Shown here: piece after piece, positions 11,401 through 23,149 of the stretch
Position numbering within the stretch: the first letter of the stretch is position 1
How the letters are laid out: every line of letters starts with the position of its first letter
From: Sialis fuliginosa
Lineage: Eukaryota; Arthropoda; Insecta; Megaloptera; Sialidae
NCBI GenBank assembly: GCA_961205875.1
Contig: OY540812.1
Span: forward strand, 7,998,001 to 8,062,000
Length of the DNA: 64,000 nt
Reading direction: 5' to 3'
Translations under genes and position numbers: made by a program
The notes under the pieces: generated by a model
The model's input: only the letters and a program-made list of their open reading frames with translations
What the model was told of the DNA's origin: nothing
The model's database searches: none

Positions 11401-14400
11401 AGAGTTGATTACGCACTTTACTGTCCTGATGGTTTAAGTAATTTTCCAACAAACGCTCTACCGCATTTGTTACATGCAAGTTATTGGGAAAGTAGTGATG
11501 TCATTGCATTTATCCTGCGTCAGGCTGGTAGGTTGGAAGGAGCACCATTAGCAGGAGGTGATGACCGTGATGCTTGCTTTAGACCAACTCAACCAAGAGA
11601 AAAATGGATCAAAAAACGAACTAGTGTAAAATTAAAGGTAAACGTATGTATCAAACACCATTTTATTCGTTTGCATGATAGCTTCTTGTAATTTGTTTTA
11701 TGTGTAATTTTGTAATTGTTTGTGTATAATATTTTGCTACCAATTCTTAACTTAACATATTCAGAAAATATTAAATTTAGGACTTTTATACACTTGAACA
11801 AAATATAAATAAAATACCAGAAAAATATTATGTTATAATTTAATATATTTTGCCACTCTTTGTAGTAACACTAAAATAAAAATCATACAAAATATTAAAT
11901 CTAACTCTATTGGTACTTGACAGAATGTAGCCGCAAACCATCGCGCTAACGATGTGATTGTCAGAGAAGGTGCTTCACAAATGTTAATGGCTCGTTTCAT
12001 GTACGGTCCACTTGACATGATTACTTTAGCTGGAGAAAAAGTAGACATACATATAATGCGAGATGCGCCTGCAGGAGAATGGACTTATCTGGCAACAGAA
12101 GTGACAGATAAAACAGGTCGAGTTATGTATGTAATACCTGAAGATAAAACGTTGGGATATGGAATGTATCCAATTAAAATGGTTGTAAGGTAAATTATTA
12201 TTCTTTTGAAATGTCAAATGGTGTCTTAATTAATGTACAGAGTTTATTTGTTTATTTGTTTTAGTAATCGTTATTAATTATTTTAAAATCTTTTATTAGT
12301 TGTTTATAATTTCAGAAATTAAATTAGTATTTAATTATTTTATTTATATTACAGAGGAGATCATACATCTGTAGATTTTTACATGGCTGTTATTCCACCA
12401 AAAACTGAGTGTATTGTGTTCAGTATAGATGGTTCTTTTACGGCTAGTGTATCAGTAACAGGAAGAGATCCTAAAGTACGTGCAGGTGCTGTAGATATTG
12501 TACGTCACTGGCAGGAGTTAGGTTACTTAATTGTGTACATTACGGGTCGTCCTGATATGCAGCAAAGTCGAGTAGTATCGTGGTTATCGCAACATAATTT
12601 TCCACATGGTATGGTCTCATTTGCAGATGGCTTATCTACGGATCCATTGGGTCACAAAGCAGCATATTTGAATAATTTAATACAGGTAATTATAATTTGT
12701 TCATTATTATTATTATTATTAATATATTTGTTTAATTTGTAGAATCATGGAGTGATAATTCACTATGCTTATGGAAGTAGTAAAGATATAAGTGTGTATG
12801 GTTCAATCGGTTTGAAACCAAAACAAATTTATATTGTTGGAAAAGCATCGAAGAAACAACATAATCAGGCTTCGATTTTAACTGATGGTTACGCAGCTCA
12901 TTTGGCAATATTGACAGCTCACGGGGGATCTAGACCTGCTCAAGGTAATGCAAGAATGGTGATTCCTCGAGGATATTTTGGTTTGCCAGGACAAAATGCT
13001 TCTTTCCGGAGACGAAGGTAACGTAAACTTTTTTATTTATTTTTATAATTTTCTTACGAGTATTTATAAAATTTGAATGTAGAATAAGAGTAAATTAAAA
13101 TTGTATAAAACAAAAATTTATTGGTGTATAAAATTTGTAATTTGAATATTTATAGAACATGAGTAGTTTTTAATATTAGAAGAACATAATATTACATAAA
13201 AGTTTAAAGTATTTTTTTTATTGTAGGTGCTCTTTGAATATCATATTAATAGTCATATTTATTATAACAACTATTTATAACTGATTTCATCGTTATAATT
13301 AGGGAAAAAGTTAGTTCTTCTACGTAGATCTAATTATATTTAGTTTTCTAAAAAATTTCGATCTGTTAATTACAAAAGACCTATGGTAAGATTGTAACTT
13401 AACTCTCGCTAATTAATTTATTTTTTGTACTACTGTATAAAGATAAACAAACCATGGTATTTATAATTAGATGTATATTAGGTATAATTATATTTATAAT
13501 TAGATATAGGTGTAGGTCTATTTAAAAATGTAGATCTATATACCTACATCTAAATTATTTTTTCCTAGGGATATACTTAAAATATAATGAATGTGACTAT
13601 GCAAGTAATAACTGAAATTAAATTGCAAAATGATATATCAATTTAGAAAATATTTAACAGTGTGTGATCGTTTTTTAATTTATATATAATCTAATAGCAT
13701 GTTTATTTCCTTCTGTTATTTGACAGTAAATTACTTGAACGAATGACTATATTTATTGTAGTATTTATATATTGTCCTGTAGTTTGAAGACATTGGTTTG
13801 TGAGAGCTGACAAGTTTATTTTACAGCAATGATACAGGGAATCCATCTCCGGGGCGTACCGGCGGCTTCCTAAAACGCAAAGTATACATTAGTCACGTGT
13901 AACGTTTGCTATGAGTATACAATTCTTTTGTTCACGATGGTAATTATGTTTGTTAACAATGAAAATTACTGGAGTCAATTAATTATTTTAATAAAGTTTA
14001 AACAGTGTATTATAATAATGGTAACAACATGAGTAAATGAATACCTCAGAAAGTTTAAATTTTTTGTGTAATTAAATCATAATTATTATAATTATTGTTT
14101 AACCTTTTTTATCACATACATTGGTATGTATATTTCAATTTTTATTTCAGAAATATATTTGAAAAATGATTAGTAAAATTTGTTTTCATTGAACTCCAGT
14201 ATTTTCTGAATATAGAATTGAATTAGGTGAAAAAATTTAGGATTTTCCCATTACAGGTACCTGCTAAATGAAGACTATCCCACTTAAAGCGGTGTTTCGA
14301 TAACAGTTATATAATATTTATGTTCAAGAATTGTGGTCTAAACAAAGCACCGTGTTTTTTCATCTTTGTCTCACATTGATTTTTTACATTTTAGTGATGA

Positions 14401-15834
14401 TAGTAGTTCTAACTATTTGTTCTTTTCTAGAAGGTAAAATAACAGAGTTGTGTATTTAATATTATTTTACGAAGTAGATGAAAACCAATGTTAAATGTGT
14501 AGAAATACCATTAGTAAAATGTGTTATCTTACCTCTTTATATCATGCTATGAAAAATAATTGATGAATTGATAAATTATTTTAAATTTATGTTGTTTTAA
14601 TCAATTAAATTTTTAGTTATTTGTTCACAGCTTTTTTATTTTTGTATTTTATGCTAAAAGTAGGCAAACTTATTTAATATTTATTTTATTTGCACATACT
14701 TTTATGTAATAATTAATCAGTAATATCAGTTATTTTTTGTAATACAAATAAAAAGTAAATGTAAGTCATTTTAATTAAATTAAATATGGGGTTAATCATT
14801 TAGTAGATTATTTTTGTTGGAGGTAAGGTAGGATTATATGTATATAGTATAGTACACAGATTTAGATAAATCTAATAGAATAATTCATGGGTAGTTTGTC
14901 TTCAACGCACATTGCATGTTCACATAGAAACGCTTTGCACAGTGCTGTTCACAATGCACTATAGTTTTATCCACAACTCTTAAACATAATTGACATAAGA
15001 ATATGCGCTTCAGACTATAATGCTTATATAATACTCAACAAACTATAAACAGTTTAATAAATATCATTTACTTTAAGTAAAAATTAAGTTCATACAATTA
15101 CTATAATAAAGAGTTGTTAAATTATAATTATATTCATACACGTATTTTATGATTTTGTTTTATATTTTAATTTAAATATTATTTAGATATTAAAAATTGG
15201 TTAATATAAATAAATAAATGAATCGATAAGTTCATAAAAGTATAGATAATGGAAATAAATTTGATAGATTTGAATCTTATTTTTATTATTTGTTAATTTT
15301 CATGTTATTAATGATTATTTTTTTTGTGAAATTATTTTGTTATATTCATATGAAAGCAATATAATATTTTATGATAAAACACTTCATATAATAACATACA
15401 TATTTGTACCTCTATGTGCCCCTATCATTTCATATTTGTTACGTCAAAATCAATGTGTTAACAACAAAATATAAAAATATACAATTCATTAATTAATTAT
15501 ATTTTTTATACAAATAAATATACTTACATATACTAATAAATTTTATAATTGCAAGCTTTATAAATGCCTTATTGTTAGTATATTGACCAGCAAAATGTAG
15601 ATTAAAGTAGAAACATTGTACTGTTATACACATGTACACTAATAAATATCATAATAGTAACCAACTATTTTTAAAAATAGGTCACAGAAGAGGTCGTCTT
15701 CTTGTCCAGCACCGGCAGAATTAAATCCTTTGGAAAGATCTATGAGCATGCGAAGAGCTCCTATGTCTAAACCAACTCTAGCTACTATTGCTGCTCACGG
15801 CAATAGTAGCTCTTTAAATAGTAGTTCTGGATAG
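3734..15834 (+). CDS. rdgB: Retinal degeneration B / PITPNM, membrane-associated phosphatidylinositol transfer protein (20 coding exons)
   Basis: Class IIA phosphatidylinositol transfer protein. The family exchanges PI and phosphatidic acid at ER-plasma membrane contacts and sustains PIP2 signalling, classically in photoreceptors. Exons read from the sequence: 3734-3811, 7450-7585, 7691-7894, 7960-8217, 8343-8498, 8610-8802, 9119-9291, 9611-9712, 9773-9946, 10012-10174, 10238-10401, 10462-10629, 10690-10881, 10943-11113, 11188-11313, 11375-11637, 11924-12189, 12355-12685, 12743-13017, 15681-15834. All introns are GT-AG and all phases agree, giving 3747 nt (1248 residues plus stop), close to fly RdgB and human PITPNM1. 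Domains in order: PITP (about 1-255), acidic/Ser linker with FFAT (394-400), DDHD (about 690-910), LNS2 (about 1014-1145), basic Ser-rich tail. The start is the ATG opening MLIKEYRI, the conserved family N-terminus. The exon 3 donor (GTCGGT) is weak but is the only one that keeps the frame. The last exon is the least certain. Confidence 0.97.
3993..4161. mobile_element. Small hAT-like MITE in rdgB intron 1
   Basis: Begins CAGGGCTTTTTTT and ends AAAAAAAGCCCTG, a 13-bp perfect terminal inverted repeat starting with CAGGG as in many hAT elements. Length 169 bp. An 8-bp target duplication is not clear. Confidence 0.7.
4868..5005. repeat. Degraded relative of the TGCCCGG-TIR MITE
   Basis: Contains ATGCTCGGTGTTATAAAG followed by AATTTGATCGAG, similar to the end of the element at 19626-19859, and an internal AAAGCAGTGGT also found in that element. 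Boundaries are approximate. Confidence 0.45.
5037..5186. mobile_element. Fold-back element with perfect 54-bp arms
   Basis: Arms 5037-5090 and 5133-5186 are exact reverse complements (outer end AAACGGTGTCCGTCAGCGC). The 42-bp spacer itself holds a 7-bp-stem hairpin, GCTGCGT-CGAA-ACGCAGC, at 5105-5122. The lack of arm divergence suggests recent insertion or conversion. It is in rdgB intron 1. Confidence 0.9.
5420..5512. mobile_element. 93-bp hAT-like micro-element
   Basis: Starts CAGTAGCGCCGG and ends CGCCGCCACTG. The 8-base flanks AGTTTAAC and AATATAAC agree at 6 of 8 positions, compatible with an aged target duplication. Confidence 0.5.
5833..6205. mobile_element. hAT-like MITE rich in GAGACGAGAC repeats
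   Basis: Left end TAAGGCTGC, right end GCAGCCCTA. Flanks ATAAAAAA and ATTAAAAA match at 7 of 8 bases. The interior holds many copies of the motif (A)CGAGAC in both orientations. A similar GACGAGAT/ACGAGAC-rich remnant occurs near 61450-61590. Confidence 0.65.
6790..7125. repeat. GC-richer composite of transposon remnants in rdgB intron 1
   Basis: Contains CAGTGGCGTCCCTCAATGGG and CATGCAGTGGTGGG, both like hAT ends, and a segment with CTCTAGCTTGACACTTGGGA. ORFs of 88-112 codons cross it on both strands, but none resembles a known protein and none has exon support. Confidence 0.4.
9119..9712 (+). CDS. rdgB: rdgB exons 7-8: linker with FFAT motif
   Basis: Exon 7 (9119-9291) ends in an acidic stretch, [14 protein letters not shown], and the split codon joined to exon 8 (9611-9712) supplies the final Glu. 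The result is EFFDCQE at residues 394-400, preceded by acidic residues. This matches the FFAT consensus EFFDAxE apart from Cys for Ala at position 5. In the family FFAT binds the MSP domain of VAP proteins and anchors RdgB to the ER at membrane contact sites. The motif is interrupted by intron 7, so it is absent from any single-exon ORF. Flanking Ser/Thr-rich sequence ([13 protein letters not shown]) could be phosphorylated; that is inference. Confidence 0.93.
9773..11637 (+). CDS. rdgB: rdgB exons 9-16: DDHD region with GDCMGS motif
   Basis: These eight exons encode the central region. Landmarks: [12 protein letters not shown] (exon 9), the lipase-like turn GDCMGS at residues 619-624 (exon 12), [16 protein letters not shown] from residue 689 (exon 13, start of the DDHD domain proper), [19 protein letters not shown] (exon 14), and [15 protein letters not shown] followed by [17 protein letters not shown] (exon 16). 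The DDHD domain is a putative metal-binding region shared with PA-preferring phospholipase A1 proteins and is needed for plasma-membrane targeting in PITPNM proteins. Where lipases have Ser in GxSxG this protein has Cys, as I recall for PITPNM1, so lipase activity is not expected. The variable loop in exon 13 is short compared with the vertebrate one. Confidence 0.95.
12355..13017 (+). CDS. rdgB: rdgB exons 18-19: LNS2 (lipin-like, HAD-fold) domain
   Basis: Residues from about 1014 carry the LNS2 domain: [48 protein letters not shown], then [22 protein letters not shown] and GYAAHLA. Lipins have the phosphatase loop DxDGT; here it reads SIDGS, so the nucleophilic Asp is Ser. The domain should therefore be non-catalytic, in line with its known role as a phosphatidic acid sensor that recruits RdgB to the plasma membrane. 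Exon 19 ends in a basic stretch (FRRRR) in phase 2, which must be completed by a last exon; two good candidates exist. Confidence 0.95.
13496..13553. repeat. Imperfect inverted repeat in rdgB intron 19
   Basis: AATTAGATATAGGTGTAGG is mirrored downstream by CCTACATCTAAATT with mismatches. It lies between exon 19 and the alternative last exon. Confidence 0.5.
13827..13902 (+). CDS. rdgB: rdgB alternative terminal exon (candidate)
   Basis: A good acceptor (TTATTTTACAG) at 13816-13826 is followed by 75 bases in the phase required by exon 19. They encode [20 protein letters not shown] plus a few residues, ending in TAA at 13900. The segment is markedly GC-richer than its surroundings. AATAAA lies at 13990, about 90 bases past the stop, so this could be a true alternative 3' end giving a protein of about 1222 residues. 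It could instead be intronic sequence. A transcript is needed to decide. Confidence 0.5.
13990..13995 (+). terminator. Poly(A) signal AATAAA for the alternative rdgB 3' end
   Basis: AATAAA sits 88 bases after the stop codon of the candidate exon at 13827-13902. In DNA this AT-rich the hexamer is common by chance, so its weight comes only from its spacing. Confidence 0.35.
15681..15834 (+). CDS. rdgB: rdgB terminal exon, main candidate
   Basis: After the acceptor AAAATAG, this exon completes the Arg codon left open by exon 19 and encodes about 50 residues: [12 protein letters not shown], then [13 protein letters not shown] and a Ser-rich end, with TAG at 15832. The basic/Ser composition and the R-x-MS motifs resemble C-terminal tails of PITPNM proteins (LRRTMS in vertebrates). 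Total protein length with this exon is 1248 residues. It is separated from exon 19 by a 2.66-kb intron, much longer than the other late introns. AATAAA at 16930 is the first clear poly(A) signal I found downstream. Confidence 0.8.
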
Positions 15835-16929
15835 CGTTTACTTACACGTTCTGTTAGATTAGGTTATTATTACAGTTGAATTATTTTAATTTTAAATGTT
15901 AGTTACACTCTTGAAAATAAGAAAATTATTTATTATTTTATAATATTGAAAAAACAATGAATCTTTTTTAAAAGAAAAACCTGTTAACTGTTTTGAAATG
16001 AAAAATGTTTATTTATAAACAACTTTATTTCAAAACAAAGTAACAAATACATACTAGAACATTTTTTAATCGTAAAGAATTAATTTTGATGAAAAAATAT
16101 TTCTTATGCATTCTAAAATATGATGTATTTTGAACATAATTCTTGCATGTGCAAAATTGAAGTAATATATTTTTGCAGTAAATAATATAATAATATACAT
16201 AAATGTTTAATTAAAACGTGGTTTTGAAAGATATTGTAAACAAATTTTACTAGATATAAATTGAATGTTGTTGAAATTTGTTAAGAAATTGAAAATAATT
16301 TACATTAATGTTGGGAATTGGAATAATATATGTAGTTTTTATTCTTTTTTAAATTGAAATTATTTATTGCAATTCTTTAATATACTAGAAATATGCAAAA
16401 AGAATTGGTAAAAATATTATTACGATAGAGATACAAAATAGAAAAAATCAAATGGTTGTAAAAATTTACATCCGACTTCAGTGTTCATATAATTTGAGAC
16501 CTTAATTTTATCAACACCAAAATATCTTCACATCTAAATTTAGTTTAATTATAATTATCACAAAACTCGTACGTAAGTTACAGCACTGATTAAAATTATT
16601 TACCGCTGTGTTAATTACAAAACACCAGATAATTTGACAAGAATGTATGTGAATAGTAGACAGTTATGTATTTAAATTAATTTAAAACTAAAAGATAACT
16701 GAACTATCTTCCACTGTGTAACATTCATTGTGATGTTTTTGAATTCATATATAAAAGTTACATTTTGCGGGGTTACAATCATCACATTGCTGCCATCTAC
16801 TTTTGTGGGAAAAGGAATTGTTTACGAACAGTTATCGTATTTATTTCATAAATATTATTAAAATGATTTAAAATTTTATCTGTAGTGGGTGGGAGAGGTA
16901 AAATGTGAATAATATTATAAGATATATTC

Positions 16930-16935
16930 AATAAA
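16930..16935 (+). terminator. Poly(A) signal AATAAA for the main rdgB 3' end
   Basis: This is the first AATAAA I noticed after the stop at 15834, implying a 3' UTR of about 1.1 kb. Variant hexamers closer to the stop cannot be excluded. Confidence 0.3.
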
Positions 16936-17610
16936 ACCTAAAACTCATGACGCTTAAATTATTATAATTCATAAAGAAATGTAAAAATATGAATATATAC
17001 ATATATATATTTTCATTGTTATGTTTATTAAATTCTTGTACAGATGAAGTATATAATATAAATATATAGTGCATAGATATATGTGTGTTACATTCTAATT
17101 GTTCCTCAAATTAAAACTGTTAACAAAGTATTTATCGATGTTAAAATAGATTTTCCATTTTTAAATTTAAAATATTGTATAATATTTTGAGAAATTAATT
17201 TAATGCAATAAATGTGGTACTAAATATATATTAAATTATATTCACATTAATATCTTTAAATATTTTTAATACTAATAATTAAAAAATCGGAAAATCTATT
17301 GTAGATAAATGTATCCTGATATAGTTATGAAATATTTATAATCATGCTCTATAATAATAATTTACACATTCCTTCATTCTATGTATTACATGCTATATAT
17401 TGTTATTGGTATTACGTTTTTATTTGGATTAATATCAGCGCTCAAAATGGAAAACATTAAGTACACATAATAAAAATGTTTTTGAGCTTTGATTAATATA
17501 ATATATTTATATTAAAAAATAAATAATATAATACAGTAATTAACTTAATTATTCTAAAGCTATATCTACATTGAACAAATTGACTATTATATAAACAGTG
17601 TTTATTGCAA

Positions 17611-17717
17611 TAATCCAATATTAACTTCTAGGCAGCTAAAAAAAAATCATACAAAAGCAACCCTAGAGTTTTAAACTTTAGCACCTTATTGTGTGTTTGA
17701 AAAATAATATTGGATTA
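17611..17717. mobile_element. 107-bp element with 13-bp perfect TIRs
   Basis: TAATCCAATATTA at 17611-17623 and its exact reverse complement at 17705-17717. No ORF. It is in the rdgB 3' flank. Confidence 0.6.
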
Positions 17718-19625
17718 CAGGGTGTTCTCAAGTACTGAATAATTGCCCAAATTATTGGTATCTCAAGCTGGTCCTGTATACTAATAAATGAATAAAAACA
17801 CTGTATATATGTATAATAATAATAATTTAATTTTTTCAATAATTATAAAATTTTTTAAATGGTTGTATTTTTGAACTATACCTTACATAAATGAATATGC
17901 AATTTTATATATTTAATCAATTATTTATTAATAAAGTATTAATGATATTCGTCTATAAGCAAATATGAACTGATTTTTTTTACATACAGTATATTTAATT
18001 ATTCATTAAGATAAACAAAATATGTATTTCTTACAAAAAATTGTTTATACTGAAATTGCACATCTAAAAAATATACGTATGATAATATTTTTGTTTGAAT
18101 CAATCAATTTTAATATATCTACGCATATACACTTTTTGTCATCTCCTTTATCCTGTTGGCTATATTATTATAACATTTTGCTTTATTTAGTTGAAAACTA
18201 ATATTTTAGTGATCATGTTTAAATAAAAGGTCAGTAAAGTTAACACAAGAAATGGCAGTTTATAAATAAATGTATTAAATATCACGCAGGCGTGATTGAT
18301 GTTGAATATAAAAATAAAATATATCTTTTATCTTAAAAATTTATCTGTAAAATAAATTATATCACTGCATTTTTGTGTTAATTTATTTATTGTTCTAATA
18401 AAATAGCAATTCATCTGAAATTGTTTATACCTTTTATCTTGACATTTAGGTGCACTAATGTGGTATTAATGGGATAATTGTAAATGGGGGACAGGTTTGG
18501 AAAAGTAATATTTAAGCTAACGTACATCACACTAGAAGAATTAACATATATTTATTTCGTATAAACTTCCAGCATCCCTGGTATTTTAATGTTTTATTCT
18601 GTCAATATTGGAATGTAACGTAATTAATAAATATACATATATATATATAATAATTGATGTAAGATGTGTACAAATAAGATGTAAAATCTCAATATGTTTA
18701 TAATGTATGTATCAACTCTTGCTATTTAGCGCATGTAGATAATTATAGGAACATGAATATTTTCTTATTAAAGCAATGCAGTACAACGCAATGTCATGTA
18801 ATTAATTGTAACTAGTATAATATGGAAAATACTTGATTGTTTTGATAATCATGATTACATCAAAAATACAGTAATCAATTATTTATCTGTTATCTATTTT
18901 TTTAAATTGAGTTGAAATGTTCTAGTGCTTTTATTAACAAAAATAATTCTCTATACCTTTTTTATCATATTTGAAGCATCCCCTTTGCAAATTATTGATT
19001 TAAAAAATCTCAATTCTAATGGCTAAAAAAACTTATATGTTTTGTTTTTCTGGATGAATGGAGAAGCTCATGACAGTCAGTTGGAGACTTTTTTTTATGT
19101 TGTATGTGGAACCTTATAACCAACGTAATTTTTATTTCATTTAAAAAAAAAATTGTGTAACTTATCTAAACTTATGTATATAAAAGTCTACATAAATAAC
19201 CGATAAAAAGATTTATATTTTTTCGTCAAAAAATTCCCCAAAAGGGCTCAAAAGTTCTTTCCTGGACTAGAATATCCTCTTAAATATGGTGGTTATCAGA
19301 TTTCAGATTAATGATTCTTTATTGTATTTTATTAAATGTTTAGTATTTATTGATTGTTTTGTAATTTTTTGAAAAATATTGAAAGTAAATTTAACTATGA
19401 AAATAAACAGACATCAACTATTTATTTACAGATAGAAAATAATATTGAGTAATGAGTATATATAATTATAAATTGAAACAATTAAGTATTTGTAGTAAGA
19501 ATTAAAAAAATATGGACTGTTTTAATTTGAATAATTTTGAAATAGAATTTTTCATTACATAAATTACACGGTAATCTTTGGATACAATGATAATGTTAAG
19601 AAATTGCAGGTAGAAAATATTCTAT

Positions 19626-19859
19626 CTCTTATGCCCGGTATTATAAAGAATTTGCTTGAGTGCAAATACAAATTAGCTTCCAGCTAACGCTATCTGCTAG
19701 GTGTCAAATTGTTATAAAAATGCTTGATATCTTAAAGCAGTGGTAATAAATGTGTAATAATGTAAATGCTATGCATTTTATGAAGTAGCAGATAGCGTTA
19801 GCTGGAAGCTAATTTGCATTTGCACTCTAGCAAATTCTTTATAATACCGGGCATTAGAG
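19626..19859. mobile_element. 234-bp MITE with long TIRs (TGCCCGG family)
   Basis: The left arm from CTCTTATGCCCGG through AATTAGCTTCCAGC and CTATCTGCTA is mirrored at the right end (TAGCAGATAG, GCTGGAAGCTAATT, CCGGGCATTAGAG). Arms are about 75 bp with few mismatches, around a spacer of about 85 bp containing AAAGCAGTGGT. Relatives are at 26596 onward and near 4868. Confidence 0.85.
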
Positions 19860-20520
19860 ATTTTAGTTTATTATTAAGAAAGAAAATGTTTTAATTAAAA
19901 TAAAATAAAAACTTTCGTTAAGAACATATATTATGTCGATAATAATTAAAACAATTTTTGATTGTGGCACATATTGGAATAAATACTTCTGTACTATTTT
20001 ATCCACAGATTACTGTACTTATGTTTAAAAAAATAGTTGTAGATGTTTAAATTAATCAAATTACTTCATTATTCATTTAAGGCAATATCACTTTAATTTA
20101 AAAAATATTGTATCATATATATTAGTGATGCTTTTTAAATTTTTATTCTAGTAACTGTTTGACAGTATTTGACCTCTAATGTTTTTTATAATTTATGTAT
20201 AAGTTAAAATTATTCTAGTGTTGTTTACATCTCTCTTTTAATTACATCACTTTTGTTACGTGTACTACGCTATAAAATAAAATAAAAAATCTTGTGATAA
20301 ATTTGTACTGTTATGTTCTATCAATAAATTATCTATTATGAATCTTCTAGTATGTTAAATAAAGTATATATCATTATATATTTTCTTTTATTTTTATTTT
20401 ACCGTTTTCAATAATTTTTACCTTAGTGGAGTAAAGTTAAATAGCTACATGCAAATAAATTTTGATTAAAAAAATTATTTGTCATTTCAATATTTAAATA
20501 TAACTCCTTTTCAAACAGAA

Positions 20521-20815
20521 AAAAATGGCTGTGACTATGTCGGGATACACAGTCGAGGGATTGACGTGAATACGCACAAATGATCGCTGCGCGTTTAGCC
20601 CCCTCTGCCCGTACCGCATTTCTGCGGGAGTAGTTTAGTATTTAATGGGTACGGACCAATACGCCGGTTAGAATGATACCAAAATCATCCCAGTCGGGCT
20701 TTTAGTTTCTGAGTTATTCAATGGTTTTTATATCACCCTGAAAACGTTACATCAAGTTTATGAAATACCCCCTCCCCAGTATCTGGCTGGCGTGAAACTA
20801 GACGTTATATACGTC
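20521..20815. repeat. Unclassified GC-richer block
   Basis: The block around GCTGCGCGTTTAGCCCCC and TACGGACCAATACGCCGG has no ORF and stands out from its surroundings. It could be a transposon fragment or a regulatory element; I see no terminal repeats. Confidence 0.3.
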
Positions 20816-21971
20816 AAAATAATCCTTTAATATATAAGTTAATATATCATTCTATATTCTATAAGTAAGCCAATAGGAGTAGTAGTGTTGAGAATAGAAC
20901 TGGTTCAGAAAAATCCGCTAGATCGCAGGGCAATGCAAATGTTAGAGAAGTAATACCTAATAGTTAATTTTCTTTGGAATATTGCGATAAAAAATAAATT
21001 ATTTTTAAAATTATTACTGTCCGCGCTTTCTATAAATTTTTTTTGCAATTTTGATTTTTTGTCAAAAATTAATTTTCCTATTGATATTTCCATCAAAAGT
21101 TGAAATTTGAACTATGAAGACTTCAAATTTTTGTATTTAAAGTATGTTTATTTTATAGAAAATAAAATGAAAAATTGAAATTTTTAAACCGCAGATCTGT
21201 ATCTCAAACCGTTCTCGAGATATGGCCTCTCAAAGTGTGTGAATAAAAAATTCAGTTCGTGATTGATCGTGAGCAAAAATTATAATTTGTGTTTTTATTT
21301 AAAATGATGTAATTATATAAACTCCGTCTTAGAAAAAGATAACCGATGATGTTTGTCTTAATATTTTGGAATCTGTTGTAAGCGATTCTGACCTTTAGGT
21401 GGCAGACGACTTCTGAAGCCCATAGTAAATTAAGAGCTCTAGATATATGACAAAACGAAAAGTTGTAATTTTAAATATATTGTACGTACATACATAAGTA
21501 TTTTTAATCAAATAAAAATTGAGATTATTCGTGTTTTTCTGTACCCGTCTACCTCAGCATTAGCTCGGATAATCGAGAGTACACTGTATATAAATAAATT
21601 ACGTATACCATACATATAAGAGACGCAAAAATGCTTTTAAAAGCAGCAGGACTAGTTCATTGTTACATAGTGTAATATATTAAATATGTATTCTGTTACA
21701 CACTATCTGATGACTAAATCTATTAAAGATTAACTTTCCGAAGGGTGCTAATTCAATTGTACAACGACGGTCCCGGCGCGGGCGTGCCATACACGCTTGG
21801 GGATATCCAGAGTGCTTTGTACAGAAGATGCGCATCGCAAATTAGAATCGTTCATTTGTTAATATCGACTGTCTCTTACTTTAACCAATTATTCTAATTA
21901 TTAAATGCATTCAACTTGAATCGGTGATGTTCAAAATGTTTTTAAATTGATATAAAAATGATTCACAAGTC

Positions 21972-22030
21972 CATGGTCCCCACAAGAAGGGGGATGGGGG
22001 ATGACAGGGCTCTAGCATGGGGACCTGGTG
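21972..22030. repeat. Fragment sharing TIR with the element at 32957
   Basis: Starts CATGGTCCCCACA, which matches the reverse complement of the right end of 32957-33096. An inner GACAGGGCT is also shared. Confidence 0.5.
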
Positions 22031-23149
22031 CGACAAGTTAATGAGCTTTTTTTACGCTTCAAAAATTTGCTTTATGAGGATATTATTTTTTTGACCTGGA
22101 AAGGGGTCCGCCAAAAATACTATTCTGGATAACTGCGATTTGATGTGAAAGTTATGCTATAGGAAATTTATTTTTGGTCGATATTATAATTTTGAATATT
22201 TAATTAATGATGTACTTTCCAGACAAGATTTCTTAATATTTTCTATATTTACCTGTAAATTGTGGTTATGAATAAAATATTTTTATTTTCTTTATACAAA
22301 AGAATTAAGTCCAGATTTAAGGACCTTTGAATTCAGTAAGACTATATATTATCTCAATGACGTTTGTGTGTTGTTTTTTTATAAAAAAATAATTTTGGTT
22401 TCAATTTTTGTGGTTAGAAAATAATGTAAAATGTAATAAAATTTTCGAAGAAAATTTTACCTGCCTTATTAGATATTTATATATCATTTCTGAAGCTAAT
22501 ACAACTATTGGATCATAGTATCAAATTGCTTAACACGGCTCTGTCTGTTTCTATTATGCATTGTATAGATTAATTAATTCTCAATAATACCACTAATTTC
22601 AAAGGATAAGTCCAAAGGACGCAATTAATATAATTAATGCAATATATTGGAATTAATGGCAATAATAATTTGGGTTGTGTTGGGTATTTAACTAATGCAG
22701 AACAGTTCCTTGTCTCAAATTAAGTATACATCGATGATCTAGATTCTGTGAGATAAATAGATTCAATGTTCTCATTTATATTATAATTTTTACTGTAAAT
22801 ATATGCTTACAAAATGAAACAAAAATGAGAAACGTATGGTTAAATTTTTTTCAAAATTTTTATCCAACATTGTCTAAAATAGTATAGAATGAGAATATAA
22901 TGGGGTAAGAAAATTGCACCAATAATTTTAATTTAATTTAATTTTTAGATTTGATTTTCTTAATATCATCGGTATAAATAAATCAATTATGGGTGTATCC
23001 AGTTTTTGGCCAAGGGGGAGAGGGCAAATCAGGAATTTATCAATGAAAATTTAAATACTTTCCTCCGCTTATTTTATCAGTTTTCACCATTTTCTCAACA
23101 TTTTGTCTTATGTCAGATATTGCGTTTTAATACTAACCTCCTCATATAA

